Shown here in pieces: positions 18,404 to 27,547 of a stretch of DNA of 64,000 nucleotides (position 1 is its first letter; each line of letters begins with the position of its first letter). A model generated the notes under the pieces. It was not told where the DNA came from. It worked only from the letters and a program-made list of their open reading frames with translations, and made no database searches. The stretch covers positions 1 to 64,000 of the forward strand of contig JALPMN010000640.1 in the NCBI GenBank assembly GCA_024243835.1. The letters run 5' to 3'. The stretch is from Enteropsectra breve (lineage: Eukaryota > Microsporidia). The position numbers were made by a program, and so were the translations under genes.

Positions 18404-18637
18404 TTAAATAAAAAGCTCTTTTAACTTCTTCATTTTAACTACCTGCCAGCATATACGTTTCATTTTTCTGCAATATGCTGATTCCGTGCAACTGTGCACA
18501 TGCTCCTGGCAGTATTTAACCCAGCTATCCAAGTCTTTTTTCGGCGACACTGTCGGGGCTTCAAGTGCAAATACTATCGACGCAAATAATGCGATTAGTA
18601 AAAATGTGCAAAGCATCCTTTTTACGACGCTTTTCAT
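18404..18637 (-). CDS. Small secreted 4-Cys protein, family member 1
   Basis: 77 residues. A strong signal peptide (MKSVVKRMLCTFLLIALFASIVFA) is followed by a mature peptide of about 53 residues. The core is LDSWVKYCQEHVHSC then TESAYCRKMKRICW, which gives C-x6-C-x5-C-x6-C-W. The same spacing recurs exactly in seven neighbours. Four cysteines suggest two disulfides; the hydrophobic residue before the first Cys and the W after the last are also family marks. No known family recognised. Likely exported to the host interface, by inference. Confidence 0.75.
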   Translation of the reverse strand: MKSVVKRMLCTFLLIALFASIVFALEAPTVSPKKDLDSWVKYCQEHVHSCTESAYCRKMKRICWQVVKMKKLKELFI

Positions 18638-18783
18638 ACCTTTTTTGCGCTTTTGTTTATAAATAAAAAAATGATTGTTCTCATATAATTACGATCAAAG
18701 ACAAAGATGATATCAAATGCCAATAGGTGCGGTAAACTATAATAAAATAACTTCATTTTAGCTTTAAGCAGTTAATATTTTAT

Positions 18784-18984
18784 TCAGATGGGTAGCCAGC
18801 AGGGAGATCCGTTGGAATGCTCGCTGTTTTGATTAACACAGCCTTCCACTTTGATACTGTGGTATAGGCTCTTTGTCGTATTCATAAGTTTTTTCCTCTT
18901 GACAGCAATTACTTTTGCCTGCAAAAGACCCGCAAACAACAGTATGAGAATTATAACAATCAGGATCATGATTTGACGTTTCAT
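18784..18984 (-). CDS. Small secreted protein, divergent relative within the 4-Cys cluster
   Basis: 66 residues with an N-terminal hydrophobic signal or anchor (IMILIVIILILLFAGLLQA). The mature part is basic and has only two cysteines near the end (GC...SPCW), keeping a terminal CW but not the four-Cys core. Position, strand, size and secretion signal tie it to the cluster. It may be a diverged or partly decayed member, or an unrelated short secreted protein. Confidence 0.5.
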   Translation of the reverse strand: MKRQIMILIVIILILLFAGLLQAKVIAVKRKKLMNTTKSLYHSIKVEGCVNQNSEHSNGSPCWLPI

Positions 18985-19733
18985 TCCAATGTGGCTAAAA
19001 ATTTCTTTTATAATACTGAAATGATATCAGCGAAATAACTGTTGATAAAATTTCGCGTAAAACTGAAATATCCGCAGAAATGATGTGACTTTCCAATGAA
19101 ACCATTTCAGGATATCTTTTGAGTTTTATATTGATCTTTGAAAAGAGCCTGTACATATTTAATCACCTTCGAAAACTGTGCCAAGAGTAAAATTGCAATA
19201 CATTTTTTTTATTTGGCTGTTGATATTGCAGAAAGATTGAAAACTGGTAATATATCATATCAAATTAAACTCTATTTTTGATTTAGCATGGTAATAACTT
19301 AAAGACATAAAGTCTAAGAATATTTGAAAAATTCTGGCATATTCTCACAGACATAGAAAACGCCGCTTTATCAACTATCCGCTGTTGCTCAGACCTGCCG
19401 TAATTTCATTTTTATGCCTTAAAATGTGTGCTAAAGAAAGATTGCTGGCTTTTGTGAGAGTATCTTTGATTCATAATCAGAATTATTTGAAGAAATTCAG
19501 GTACAGTTGCTACCGTCGAATACTAAAGAAATAGCTTTAAATTTTTAAGCTATAAGATTTGTTTTGTGGGAAATATCTTTATGTGCTGCTAAATGATAAC
19601 GAGTGCATTATACAATGGCGTGCGTACCTACCGGTTGCAGAAGTCAGATATAAGATAGGAATAAATACAAAAAATTGTTGAAAAGCAATAGTTATTTGAA
19701 GCCTTTAATGCATTTAAGCTTCTATCAAATATT

Positions 19734-19964
19734 TCAGTCGGAAGGCTCGTTGGCTAAGTATCTTTGCGATATTTCTCTGCATCTCATTAAATATTTCAAG
19801 CATTCTGAGCTTCGCATGCAATCGTTTCTTAGATGCATGCATACGCCCTCCCAGTAAATCAAATCCTGAAAAATCTTTCGTGCAGCTTCAGACGTGCATA
19901 TAGCAGGTAGAACTAGCATCATGCAAATTCCAGCTATAAGTAAGGCACGATATATCCCTTTCAT
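19734..19964 (-). CDS. Small secreted 4-Cys protein, family member 2
   Basis: 76 residues. The signal peptide is about 1-27 (RALLIAGICMMLVLPAICTSEA). The mature core is EGVCMHLRNDC then MRSSECLKYLMRC, with the exact C-x6-C-x5-C-x6-C spacing. The aromatic residue after the fourth Cys is replaced by Arg, and the tail is longer than in sisters. The start follows AAGGGTA rather than a CCC motif. Confidence 0.72.
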   Translation of the reverse strand: MKGIYRALLIAGICMMLVLPAICTSEAARKIFQDLIYWEGVCMHLRNDCMRSSECLKYLMRCREISQRYLANEPSD

Positions 19965-20578
19965 TACCCTTCTTTCAAAATTTTTTATTAAAAACTTTAA
20001 TCTTTTAATAAATTAAAATTATGAGGTCAATTGGTATTAAACAAGAAGTTATTGTGGTTAAATACTCTATAGCAGTATGAATAATTAGCAGTATGATTTC
20101 TTAATCATGCAATTGATATATTTGTGCAAGCTAGCGACTATTAATCACGATTCCAGGATTGATCTTATCTTTCTTTGCACCTCAAGGTTTTTACACATGA
20201 AAAAGGAAAACTCGTGTATGCAGACAGGATACCATTACCATACTTTACTACACAGCATGCATAACGTACAACTCTAAGCAATGAAAATCACAATTTTCTT
20301 CAGAAATCAAAAAATATTTTTCGATAATATTCCTTAAAAACTCAGAGATTTTACTAAGTAGATCTATAAAAACTATTACTTAAGGCTTATTTCTATTATG
20401 AGGCATTTTTGCGCTTATTTAAAATGGATAGTATGCGACACTTTAAATGTTAAGAGAAGGCTAAACTAATGTGGGGTAAGAAAAATAACGCTAAGTTTAG
20501 CTAGATTATTGAAATTTACCTACTATAGAGCAAGATTCTGTGTAATGGCCAGAACAATACCCAAATTCTTGATTTTTA

Positions 20579-20809
20579 TCAGTCAGCGTATTCCTTTTTG
20601 AGCACTCTATTTGCTATTTTCCAACATGTCTGTTTGAAATGCTCACAGAATGCATCCTTTTGGCATTCGTCTTTTAAGTTTTTGCAAAAGGCACTCCAGT
20701 CCATCGATTCAAGTAGTCCCCCGTGTGTTTTGCCTTTTGATAGTACGAAGGGCAGAGTCGATAGTAGAAGCGCTGCTGCGAAAAGAATAATAAAAAATAT
20801 TCTCATCAT
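20579..20809 (-). CDS. Small secreted 4-Cys protein, family member 3
   Basis: 76 residues (start at the first or second Met). The signal peptide is MRIFFIILFAAALLLSTLPFVLS. The mature part has MDWSAFCKNLKDEC then QKDAFCEHFKQTCW, again C-x6-C-x5-C-x6-C-W, with the tryptophan four residues before the first Cys as in member 1. It ends with a short basic/acidic tail. Function unknown. Confidence 0.75.
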   Translation of the reverse strand: MMRIFFIILFAAALLLSTLPFVLSKGKTHGGLLESMDWSAFCKNLKDECQKDAFCEHFKQTCWKIANRVLKKEYAD

Positions 20810-21134
20810 CGCTGTTCTAATAGTAAGTTTTTATATCATTTAAATTAAAAATAATAAAACCGAATTCTTAATTAAATTTTAGTGATTAAAATATAACCAT
20901 ATTGATATAACAAAGAGAAATAAACATTAAAATTGAAAAGGTTTTATCACTGAAAGCTGCGAAAGGTATTTTAAATTAATATGAAGGTTTCTTCATCCAC
21001 TGACACAGGTTCGGTTTATTATGAATTTATAATCATTAATTTATAAGAGAATTTTAAAAATGCTGAAAAGATAACTCTTCAAAACGACGTATACTCTCTT
21101 TGCATGCGCAAAATTTGTTACCTTTATTATTTTA

Positions 21135-21347
21135 CTAATAACCTCGTATCATCCAGCAAATCATGTTAAGTATCTTACATTCTTCTGGGGATTCGCATTC
21201 ATAGCTCTTGTCATTGCATATTTCTACATAATCGTCCAAAAAGTGAGTATCCCCCTCTAGGGAAATCTTACAAGTAATGACTGAAATGCTAATCACGGCT
21301 AAGAGCAAGAGCAGCAATGGGATGGTTAATCTCAAGCAAAAATGCAT
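21135..21347 (-). CDS. Small secreted 4-Cys protein, family member 4
   Basis: 70 residues with signal peptide LTIPLLLLLLAVISISVITC. The mature core is LDDYVEICNDKSYEC then ESPEECKILNMICW, with invariant cysteine spacing. The net charge is acidic, unlike members 1 and 6, which illustrates how freely the residues between the cysteines vary. Confidence 0.75.
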   Translation of the reverse strand: MHFCLRLTIPLLLLLLAVISISVITCKISLEGDTHFLDDYVEICNDKSYECESPEECKILNMICWMIRGY

Positions 21348-21699
21348 AATTTTGCGAAAATATTAGTGTATTAAAATGTTCTAATCATAAAATTAAAATC
21401 ACAAAAATAAAAATCATAAATATTATTTTCCATATTTGGGCATTTGTGCTGGGAGAAATGGCATTGGTAATGCCAAAAGAATTTATTTCATATGACAAGG
21501 CTCTTGTAATCCTCTACATCTCAAGATGTTGCGCGTTTAAGCGAGCAGGAGAGGCTTTTTGAATATATTTTGTTCAAAACTCTACTTACTGTCACAATGG
21601 AGAGAAGGAAAGTTTTTTCAAAAAATTGTTAATAGCACATATTTATTCACTTAGAATGAATAAGTTCCTGATTCAGGTTAAGTTTAAAACTCATATTTG

Positions 21700-21875
21700 T
21701 CTCAAATATTTCATATATGCTTGCTGGGCCAATGATTATGGCTTTTCTTCGCAGCGCCATTTCACCACATTCTGCTATACACACTCAGCTCATTTAATAA
21801 GTCTCAAACTAGCAAAATTCCCGTTCAACAATGCAAAAACAAGAGTAATAATAATCAATACAATGCTATGCGTAT
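21700..21875 (-). pseudogene. Possible broken member of the small secreted family
   Basis: In the roughly 900-bp gap between members 4 and 5, one minus-strand frame reads a signal-peptide-like run (SIVLIIITLVFALLNGNFA) without a Met. It then continues through two stops with a VVKWRCEE stretch. Its position matches where another array member would be expected. No full cysteine core remains, so the link is tentative. Confidence 0.3.
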
Positions 21876-22247
21876 TAAATCGACAAATTAATCAGGTATT
21901 GAGAAGTATTTTGTATTTATACATGGACTTAAAATGGATATACTTAGCGAATATCAACTTCTTCATTAATCTTTTATTGTCTTGAAGTAGCAGGTGTTTC
22001 CATATACTAAAATTGCTCTCTTGCCACAATAACATTTTGCTTCTTCACCCATGATTTATCGCAAGATTTCTATTTTCGGTACACGCGCCAACAGGCTCCA
22101 AAATATTAATGCGAGTACGAAAGAAGACTCAAAGAAAACCAAAAGCCTATATATGTAGTAATAAGACAAGGTAATATGCACATTAGAATGGATTTAAGGA
22201 AAGCAGGATAAAATGCATTATTAAAGATAATTTATTTTTGCAACAAA

Positions 22248-22454
22248 CTAAATTCTGTCGCCAAAAAAATAGCATATCCTCTTTAAGAATCTACAGAATT
22301 CACTATCTTTGCACTCTATGCCATCTCCTTTGCATTGCTCAATGTAGTCGCTTAAATCAATAGATCCGTAGTCTTTCATCTTTGAAGCAGCTGACAGCGA
22401 AACAGCAGCAAGTAATAAGAGCATAATCAAACACATTTTTATCTCGCTGTGCAT
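22248..22454 (-). CDS. Small secreted 4-Cys protein, family member 5
   Basis: 68 residues with signal peptide IKMCLIMLLLLAAVSLSAAS. The mature core is LSDYIEQCKGDGIEC then KDSEFCRFLKRICYFF, with C-x6-C-x5-C-x6-C and Tyr in place of Trp after the last Cys. The FCRFLKRIC segment is very close to member 7's LCVKLKRIC and member 1's YCRKMKRIC. Confidence 0.75.
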   Translation of the reverse strand: MHSEIKMCLIMLLLLAAVSLSAASKMKDYGSIDLSDYIEQCKGDGIECKDSEFCRFLKRICYFFGDRI

Positions 22455-22768
22455 GAAGTATCATAAAATTCACATTATAAGCAATTGATTTTCTCAATAT
22501 TTGATTAAAATTAAATATTGATCAACATCAACTATTGTATTTTATAACGCACGTACGAGGACAGCACACGTTAACTTGCGCCATTTTCGCATCTCTTACG
22601 ATTATGACCTTTGAAAAAATATTTTTTTTGCTTCCAAAACCACTGCTGTAGGTATTATTCTTCCGATCAATAATTTTGGCAAGACCTTAAGCTTGCATGC
22701 CAAACTTGGTCAGCTTGAATAAATATTTAATAAAGTTATACTTGAATTCTTATTATAGTATAAATAAA

Positions 22769-22981
22769 TCATTCTTCTTTAAGCATCCAGCATATTCTGT
22801 CCCTCAGCTTACAATCCGCCACGTTATTGCACCTGTAGTAATCACTATTGCATCTCCTCTTCCATGTATGATAGAAATCCAAAGGCTCATGCCTTTCAAA
22901 CGCTCCGCTGTAAGATGCTAATGACAAGCCCACAAGCACCATAATTACAAGCACAATTAGTAGCTGCGTTACTCTTTTCAT
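22769..22981 (-). CDS. Small secreted 4-Cys protein, family member 6
   Basis: 70 residues. The signal peptide is QLLIVLVIMVLVGLSLA. The core is FYHTWKRRCNSDYYRC then NNVADCKLRDRICWML, with exact spacing. ACCC directly precedes the ATG, the clearest start-context match in this cluster. The mature peptide is strongly basic. Confidence 0.76.
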   Translation of the reverse strand: MKRVTQLLIVLVIMVLVGLSLASYSGAFERHEPLDFYHTWKRRCNSDYYRCNNVADCKLRDRICWMLKEE

Positions 22982-23345
22982 GGGTTTCTATTATAAAATA
23001 AATAAAAATTCCTAAATATCATTTTTTCATATATTTGAATTGAACATATCTCTCAATATTTTTGATTTTATTTCTCGTACATAGAATATAGAGTTAATAA
23101 ATGATTTAAACATATCTTAGTTGCTTTGAGTTGTATTTCAGGCGCTAGTAGTCCCGAAATTGTGATACGATGATCGTTTTAAAAAAAAGTTTTGTTTTTT
23201 CAAAGAAGGCGTGTTGGGGAAAGACGAATGATTTTTTTAAACACAATTTAAAAATATTGAAAGCGATTACTGCATTATACAGTTTAACAATATACTGGTC
23301 ATTAAAATGAATTTGATAAATTTGTTGCAGATTCATTTAATCCTT

Positions 23346-23507
23346 TCAAATATTGGGGCAGATCCCAAGTGTACGGCCAATTGCGCACTTTTGATACAAC
23401 GGGTCGGTGTCCTTTTTCACGCTATGAACTTTGAATGCTGTGCCCAGCGAGACAATGGACAAGAGTGCGATTACTACATATAAAAATAGCTTTTTTCCCG
23501 ATATCAT
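23346..23507 (-). CDS. Very short secreted peptide, truncated relative of the 4-Cys family
   Basis: 53 residues: a signal peptide (KKLFLYVVIALLSIVSLGTA) plus a mature segment of about 30 residues ending YQKCAIGRTLGICPNI, with only two cysteines. It sits in the array between members 6 and 7, same strand and similar spacing. It could be a family member that lost its second half through an early stop, or a separate peptide. Confidence 0.5.
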   Translation of the reverse strand: MISGKKLFLYVVIALLSIVSLGTAFKVHSVKKDTDPLYQKCAIGRTLGICPNI

Positions 23508-23843
23508 ATTCAAGGGTCGGCTAGAATATTTTTGTTTTTTAATCTTAATTAATTAAATCATGAAGACTTAAATTAAGAATCGATCTCATCTTACTATACT
23601 TATAATTTTTGTTTATTATTCAGCAAAGATAAGCATTCCTCATGTTCTTAGCTTTCTCTAGGACGCCTTTAATCCATACAGAGTCCTTTGAATAAACTGC
23701 ATTCAAAAATTCATCATACAATGCTTAAAGATGGGAGCATGAGGAAAATATGTATACATTTAGCAATCCTATACTCGTTTTACACTTCAACTGCGATAAA
23801 AACGAATTTAAAATGATTATATTTAAAGGCTTAGTTTAATATT

Positions 23844-24056
23844 TTAAATACCAAGCATAAAGAGGCATATCCTTTTCAATTTTACACAGAGTTCAGTATT
23901 ATCGCATATCTCACTAGTATTGTTACACACTTTATGGAGCTTGTCCAGATCGATTCTTTCTCTTCTGTCCATTATTACGGCCGCTGCTAGCGGAGAACAC
24001 AGGCCTACTAAAAATAGCAGTGCTACAACGAAAACAAAGCCTTTGGTTTCATACAT
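23844..24056 (-). CDS. Small secreted 4-Cys protein, family member 7
   Basis: 70 residues with signal peptide GFVFVVALLFLVGLCSPLAAA. The core is LDKLHKVCNNTSEIC then DNTELCVKLKRICLFM, with invariant spacing and Leu in the position of the usual Trp. It has one potential N-x-T sequon, though microsporidia largely lack N-glycosylation. Confidence 0.75.
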   Translation of the reverse strand: MYETKGFVFVVALLFLVGLCSPLAAAVIMDRRERIDLDKLHKVCNNTSEICDNTELCVKLKRICLFMLGI

Positions 24057-24622
24057 CAGGCTTCATTCCGAAGTGCCTATAAACAAATACACAAATCAAC
24101 TGATTACACCTCAATTTGATTAATTTTATTTTGGATATCATTTAAAGTGGCCAAAGCGACGTAGATACACTAAATAACTTAAACAATACATTATTTGTAA
24201 GGCAGCCGAATATTTAAAGCAATACATATAGTATTACGAGCTTTTGTGTTGAAATTCATGCATTTACTTGAAGAATAAGATTTGATTCTAAATGACCTGA
24301 AAATCTTCGCATTCTTAAGCTTTATTTATGTAAATCTTAAGCAATAAACAACGTTATTTTATACGCTAAAAGACAAGCATGGGCTTTCTGCATCAGGTTT
24401 CTTTTCTGTTCAACAGATAAAACAGATCATAGTTTTCTACAATGCGAAAACTGCACTTTGTAGTAGACATAAATGTTCGTAAAGTTAAGGATATCACTGG
24501 CATTTTATATGCGTTGAGCAGTTGCCGAAAATGTGAGAAATATTTTTGGATGGTATACCAGGAACATTTCATTTAAGCAAAAATAAATAATAAAAAGTAC
24601 ACAGTATAGCTTGAACAATCCT

Positions 24623-24838
24623 TTATTTTGTGTAACTCATAAACCAGCATACATTTCTCTTCATTATACAGTCCTTTTTAGTCTCGCAACGCCATCCAGG
24701 ATTGTTGCAGCGCTGTTGCCATTCATCCAGGCTTACTTTAGACTCGCTATGGTCTGGTCTTGCATACACTAAATAACTGCTGAGCAGTATCAGCAAGCTT
24801 ATCAGTATTATCATCCATATTTTATTACGTAATAACAT
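24623..24838 (-). CDS. Small secreted 4-Cys protein, family member 8
   Basis: 71 residues with signal peptide IWMIILISLLILLSSYLVYA. The core is LDEWQQRCNNPGWRC then ETKKDCIMKRNVCWFM, with exact C-x6-C-x5-C-x6-C-W and the LD.W lead-in shared with member 1. It is the last recognisable member on this side of the array. Confidence 0.75.
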   Translation of the reverse strand: MLLRNKIWMIILISLLILLSSYLVYARPDHSESKVSLDEWQQRCNNPGWRCETKKDCIMKRNVCWFMSYTK

Positions 24839-25373
24839 GTACGGTACATTTTATGAAAAAATTTATCAAAATTTTTGATAGGTGTAAGTAAAATAGGTAA
24901 CGTAAATAGTCCTTCAATAAAATGGACTTTTTTCTAAATCTTTGTTTATATGAATATAATAAGAAAGGATAGTGTGCATTTTTTATATTTGTAAACTATA
25001 TGCATGGAATCAAGGTTTTTCTTAACAGAATAGTTTGCCTGGTATCAATACGAACTAAGAAATATTATTTCTGGTCTGAATTGCAGGAAAATCACTTGAG
25101 TCTCAGGTTTTGTACTGCTGTATGAATTCTCGTAAGCATGTTGTTGTGGTTTGGGAAAAATTGAGTATATGAACAAATAATTTGTTGAATTCGCTTAACG
25201 CAAAGAATGGCCAGCAATACATTTTTTCTGAAGCTAATTTCAAAAATAGAAATGCTCTCGCATGATATTAGTAGACACAAGCCCACAACTAGCCACTATA
25301 AAAAATATTGGTCTCTTTTCCATGCTTATGGCTAGAAATATTAACACTAAAAATTTTGCCAAAAAGCCACCGT
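24839..25373. other. Intergenic region at the end of the 4-Cys array
   Basis: A minus-strand frame around 25092-25286 contains hydrophobic residues and a few cysteines but neither the family spacing nor a convincing start. I see no supported gene here. Confidence 0.4.
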
Positions 25374-25595
25374 ATGGAAGAAGAATACGGTGTTGTACAG
25401 CTGCCAAAAGACATAAAAATAGAAGATCTGCCCGCAGACATTGAAGTAGACAAAATTTTTGAGATAAACGGACAGAGGTATGTGCTCACCAAAGAAATAG
25501 AACGCGACATGCAAATCTGCACAGAGGTTGATGAAAACAAAACAGATGAGCCAAAGCCATGCCAATCGTACTTTATTATTAGCAAAGTAATGTAA
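25374..25595 (+). CDS. Small conserved-looking protein of unknown function
   Basis: 73 residues from the Met at 25374 (MEEEYGVVQLPKDIK). The frame is open further upstream, but those residues look non-coding and the ATG follows a GCCACCGT context. The product is acidic, soluble and Lys/Glu/Asp-rich, ending QSYFIISKVM. I do not recognise it; the regular strand-like pattern (EINGQRYVLTKEIE) suggests a genuine small folded protein. Confidence 0.5.
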   Translation: MEEEYGVVQLPKDIKIEDLPADIEVDKIFEINGQRYVLTKEIERDMQICTEVDENKTDEPKPCQSYFIISKVM

Positions 25596-25825
25596 GAACT
25601 GCACGTATAATTTTATAGCTGAGATTTAAAACAAGCGGATGTTAAGAGTTCCTTAGAAAGAATAAATTTTAAAAAAGGCAATAGTTGGTTTTAATTATCG
25701 CCTTACAAACCATCTCTATAAAAATATGTAATTTTTATAATGCAATAGCTTTCAGCGGTCATTTATTTTTCAAAGCTATTTTCCTTTAGCTTTCAGATTT
25801 TTTTCAAAAAAAGTGTGCTGGCTTG

Positions 25826-26857
25826 ATGTTTCTACAGGTCTCGAATGCGTATGGGGGAGAAATAGCCACTTTGCAAATTATAGATGATGGTGAGGTAGAA
25901 TACCAGCAGACAGAAGATAAAAATGCAAGAAACTTGAAAGCATGCGATAGAGCTTTATATCCACTGCGTGGCAAGAAACTCTCCCGTAAAAACGACCGCG
26001 AAAACAGAAAGGTCCAAATAAACGGATACATAGAGACAAACAATGTGAAAATGCTACACCTCACTTCATATTTCGTGGAAATAAAAGACTCCTTCTGTAT
26101 TAAGCTGCCAGCAAAGATCATCCCGTCCTTCAAGTCCCATAATTTCAGTGTGTATTACGAGTGTGTGTTTGCAACACCAAAGAAAGAAAAAATAAGAATA
26201 GAAATTTACAATGACAATATTTATATGTATGAAGAGAGGAGGTACGTCCTTTCTATATACAGTGACATTGGGGTTCTGCTTTCAAAGGGGGAGGCTATAA
26301 CTCATAAAACACCATCAGACGTTAAAGGAATTATTACAAAAAATAATAAGCCGTATTATGAGATGAAGAAAAAGGTTATTGATTTGCATTTAAACGAACA
26401 GTCTTTATCAAATGAAGAGCGTGACAGGCTATACGAAGCTTGTAAGGAGCTATATCCGATGTTCAGCAACCCAAATATTGTTTATAGGGCAAACCAAGAC
26501 ATAAAAGAAGTAATTGTGCTGCCTGTGTGGATAGACGGTGCAAGTATCGCCACGATTTCTATGCCACGATATGCTTTTCAGGATTTTGTCCTAAATATCA
26601 AGTTCAAAGAGAATATCAAAATAACAGAAGTGCTGCTTGACAAATATGAATATGAGGGCAGCAGTTTGGTCCATGCGGAGAATGTAATGAGAAAGCTGCT
26701 GGATACAGATATGGCTTTTGAGAGGACTGTTTATTTCAGTCTTCACGAATACACAGTAAGAAATTTTATTTTTAGAATCGAGTTTGTGCTTTTCATCAAG
26801 ATGGATGGAAATGAAATAAAAATACCAATTGAGATTATCGACAGCAAGGCTCTGTAA
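25826..26857 (+). CDS. Possible arrestin-fold trafficking protein (RGP1-like?), otherwise unknown
   Basis: 343 residues, soluble, rich in beta-strand patterning. The stretch SFCIKLPAKIIPSFKSHNFSVYYECVF resembles the LP..LPPSFKG..hVxYxh strand pair of arrestin-like proteins and of Rgp1, the Golgi Rab GEF partner. The segment DFVLNIKFKENIKITEVLLDKYEY has the alternating pattern expected in the second sandwich. There is no RGP1-specific signature I can be sure of, so the fold call is weak. The start is the first ATG; the sequence before it is a run of T and A with no CCC motif. Confidence 0.5.
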   Translation: MFLQVSNAYGGEIATLQIIDDGEVEYQQTEDKNARNLKACDRALYPLRGKKLSRKNDRENRKVQINGYIETNNVKMLHLTSYFVEIKDSFCIKLPAKIIPSFKSHNFSVYYECVFATPKKEKIRIEIYNDNIYMYEERRYVLSIYSDIGVLLSKGEAITHKTPSDVKGIITKNNKPYYEMKKKVIDLHLNEQSLSNEERDRLYEACKELYPMFSNPNIVYRANQDIKEVIVLPVWIDGASIATISMPRYAFQDFVLNIKFKENIKITEVLLDKYEYEGSSLVHAENVMRKLLDTDMAFERTVYFSLHEYTVRNFIFRIEFVLFIKMDGNEIKIPIEIIDSKAL

Positions 26858-27547
26858 TACAAGATCTATTCAGTCAAACTATTATTTAATTAGTTGAACA
26901 TTTCCTTAGAGTATTGCTGGCAGCTTAATGGGCCGTACAGTGCGTAAAGAATAATACCACTCAATAGTCTTTTTATGTGAATAAACACATAATTGATTTT
27001 GGGAAAAAGTCTAAGGTTAAATCAAAAATTTGCTATATTTGTTTTTTAGGCTGCAAAGTATAATTTAGTTTAATAATAACATCCTTAAAGACTATAACAA
27101 GCTGGTTTTAGTTTTCTCAAAAATAAAAACATGGTTTCCTAAATGCAGCTGTTTATACAATCTTATCAAAAAGTTTTGGATTGCTTTGAAAGAACACCCG
27201 AAATATTTCTAACATCCCGATGCAAATCGCACAAATTCAGATACTGCCATCCCTGGCCTGTAAATCTTTGCAATTTTTCACACGAACAAAGCCAAAAATA
27301 AGATATCTAAACTAGCGATGCACATCCCTATATTACTTTGCTATTATCGACTCTTTCTCGCTGAGTATTCAGAGGAAATACTCCAGAAAATAGGGTCATA
27401 AATTTATTTTCAAAAATTCTGAGCACAAATGCACTTAGTTAATTGGCCTGCTTGCTGTTCTTTTGATTTATTTAGTGCATTTTAATGTATTTTTTGATTT
27501 GTTAGATATGAAACCGTGACGCATTTATTTTACCTTCCGTCTCCGGC
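26858..27547. other. Intergenic region upstream of the 1227-residue gene
   Basis: About 690 bp of AT-rich DNA without a supported ORF, repeat or RNA. Confidence 0.45.

Noticed and set aside
19423..19530. Plus-strand 36-codon ORF (MCAKERLLAF...) opposite the 4-Cys array
   Set aside because: Basic short frame without start context or family match.
20140..20240. Minus-strand segment with two Cys and a FMCKNLEVQRK stretch as a further 4-Cys relic
   Set aside because: Cysteine spacing is wrong and a stop lies directly upstream; similarity is no better than chance.
21626..21985. 119-codon plus-strand ORF
   Set aside because: Composition is that of AT-rich non-coding DNA; a minus-strand decayed family member explains the region better.
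23145..23336. 63-codon minus-strand ORF
   Set aside because: No signal peptide, no conserved cysteines, AT-driven composition.
25092..25286. 64-codon minus-strand ORF with several cysteines at the edge of the array
   Set aside because: No family spacing, and it needs a non-ATG start.
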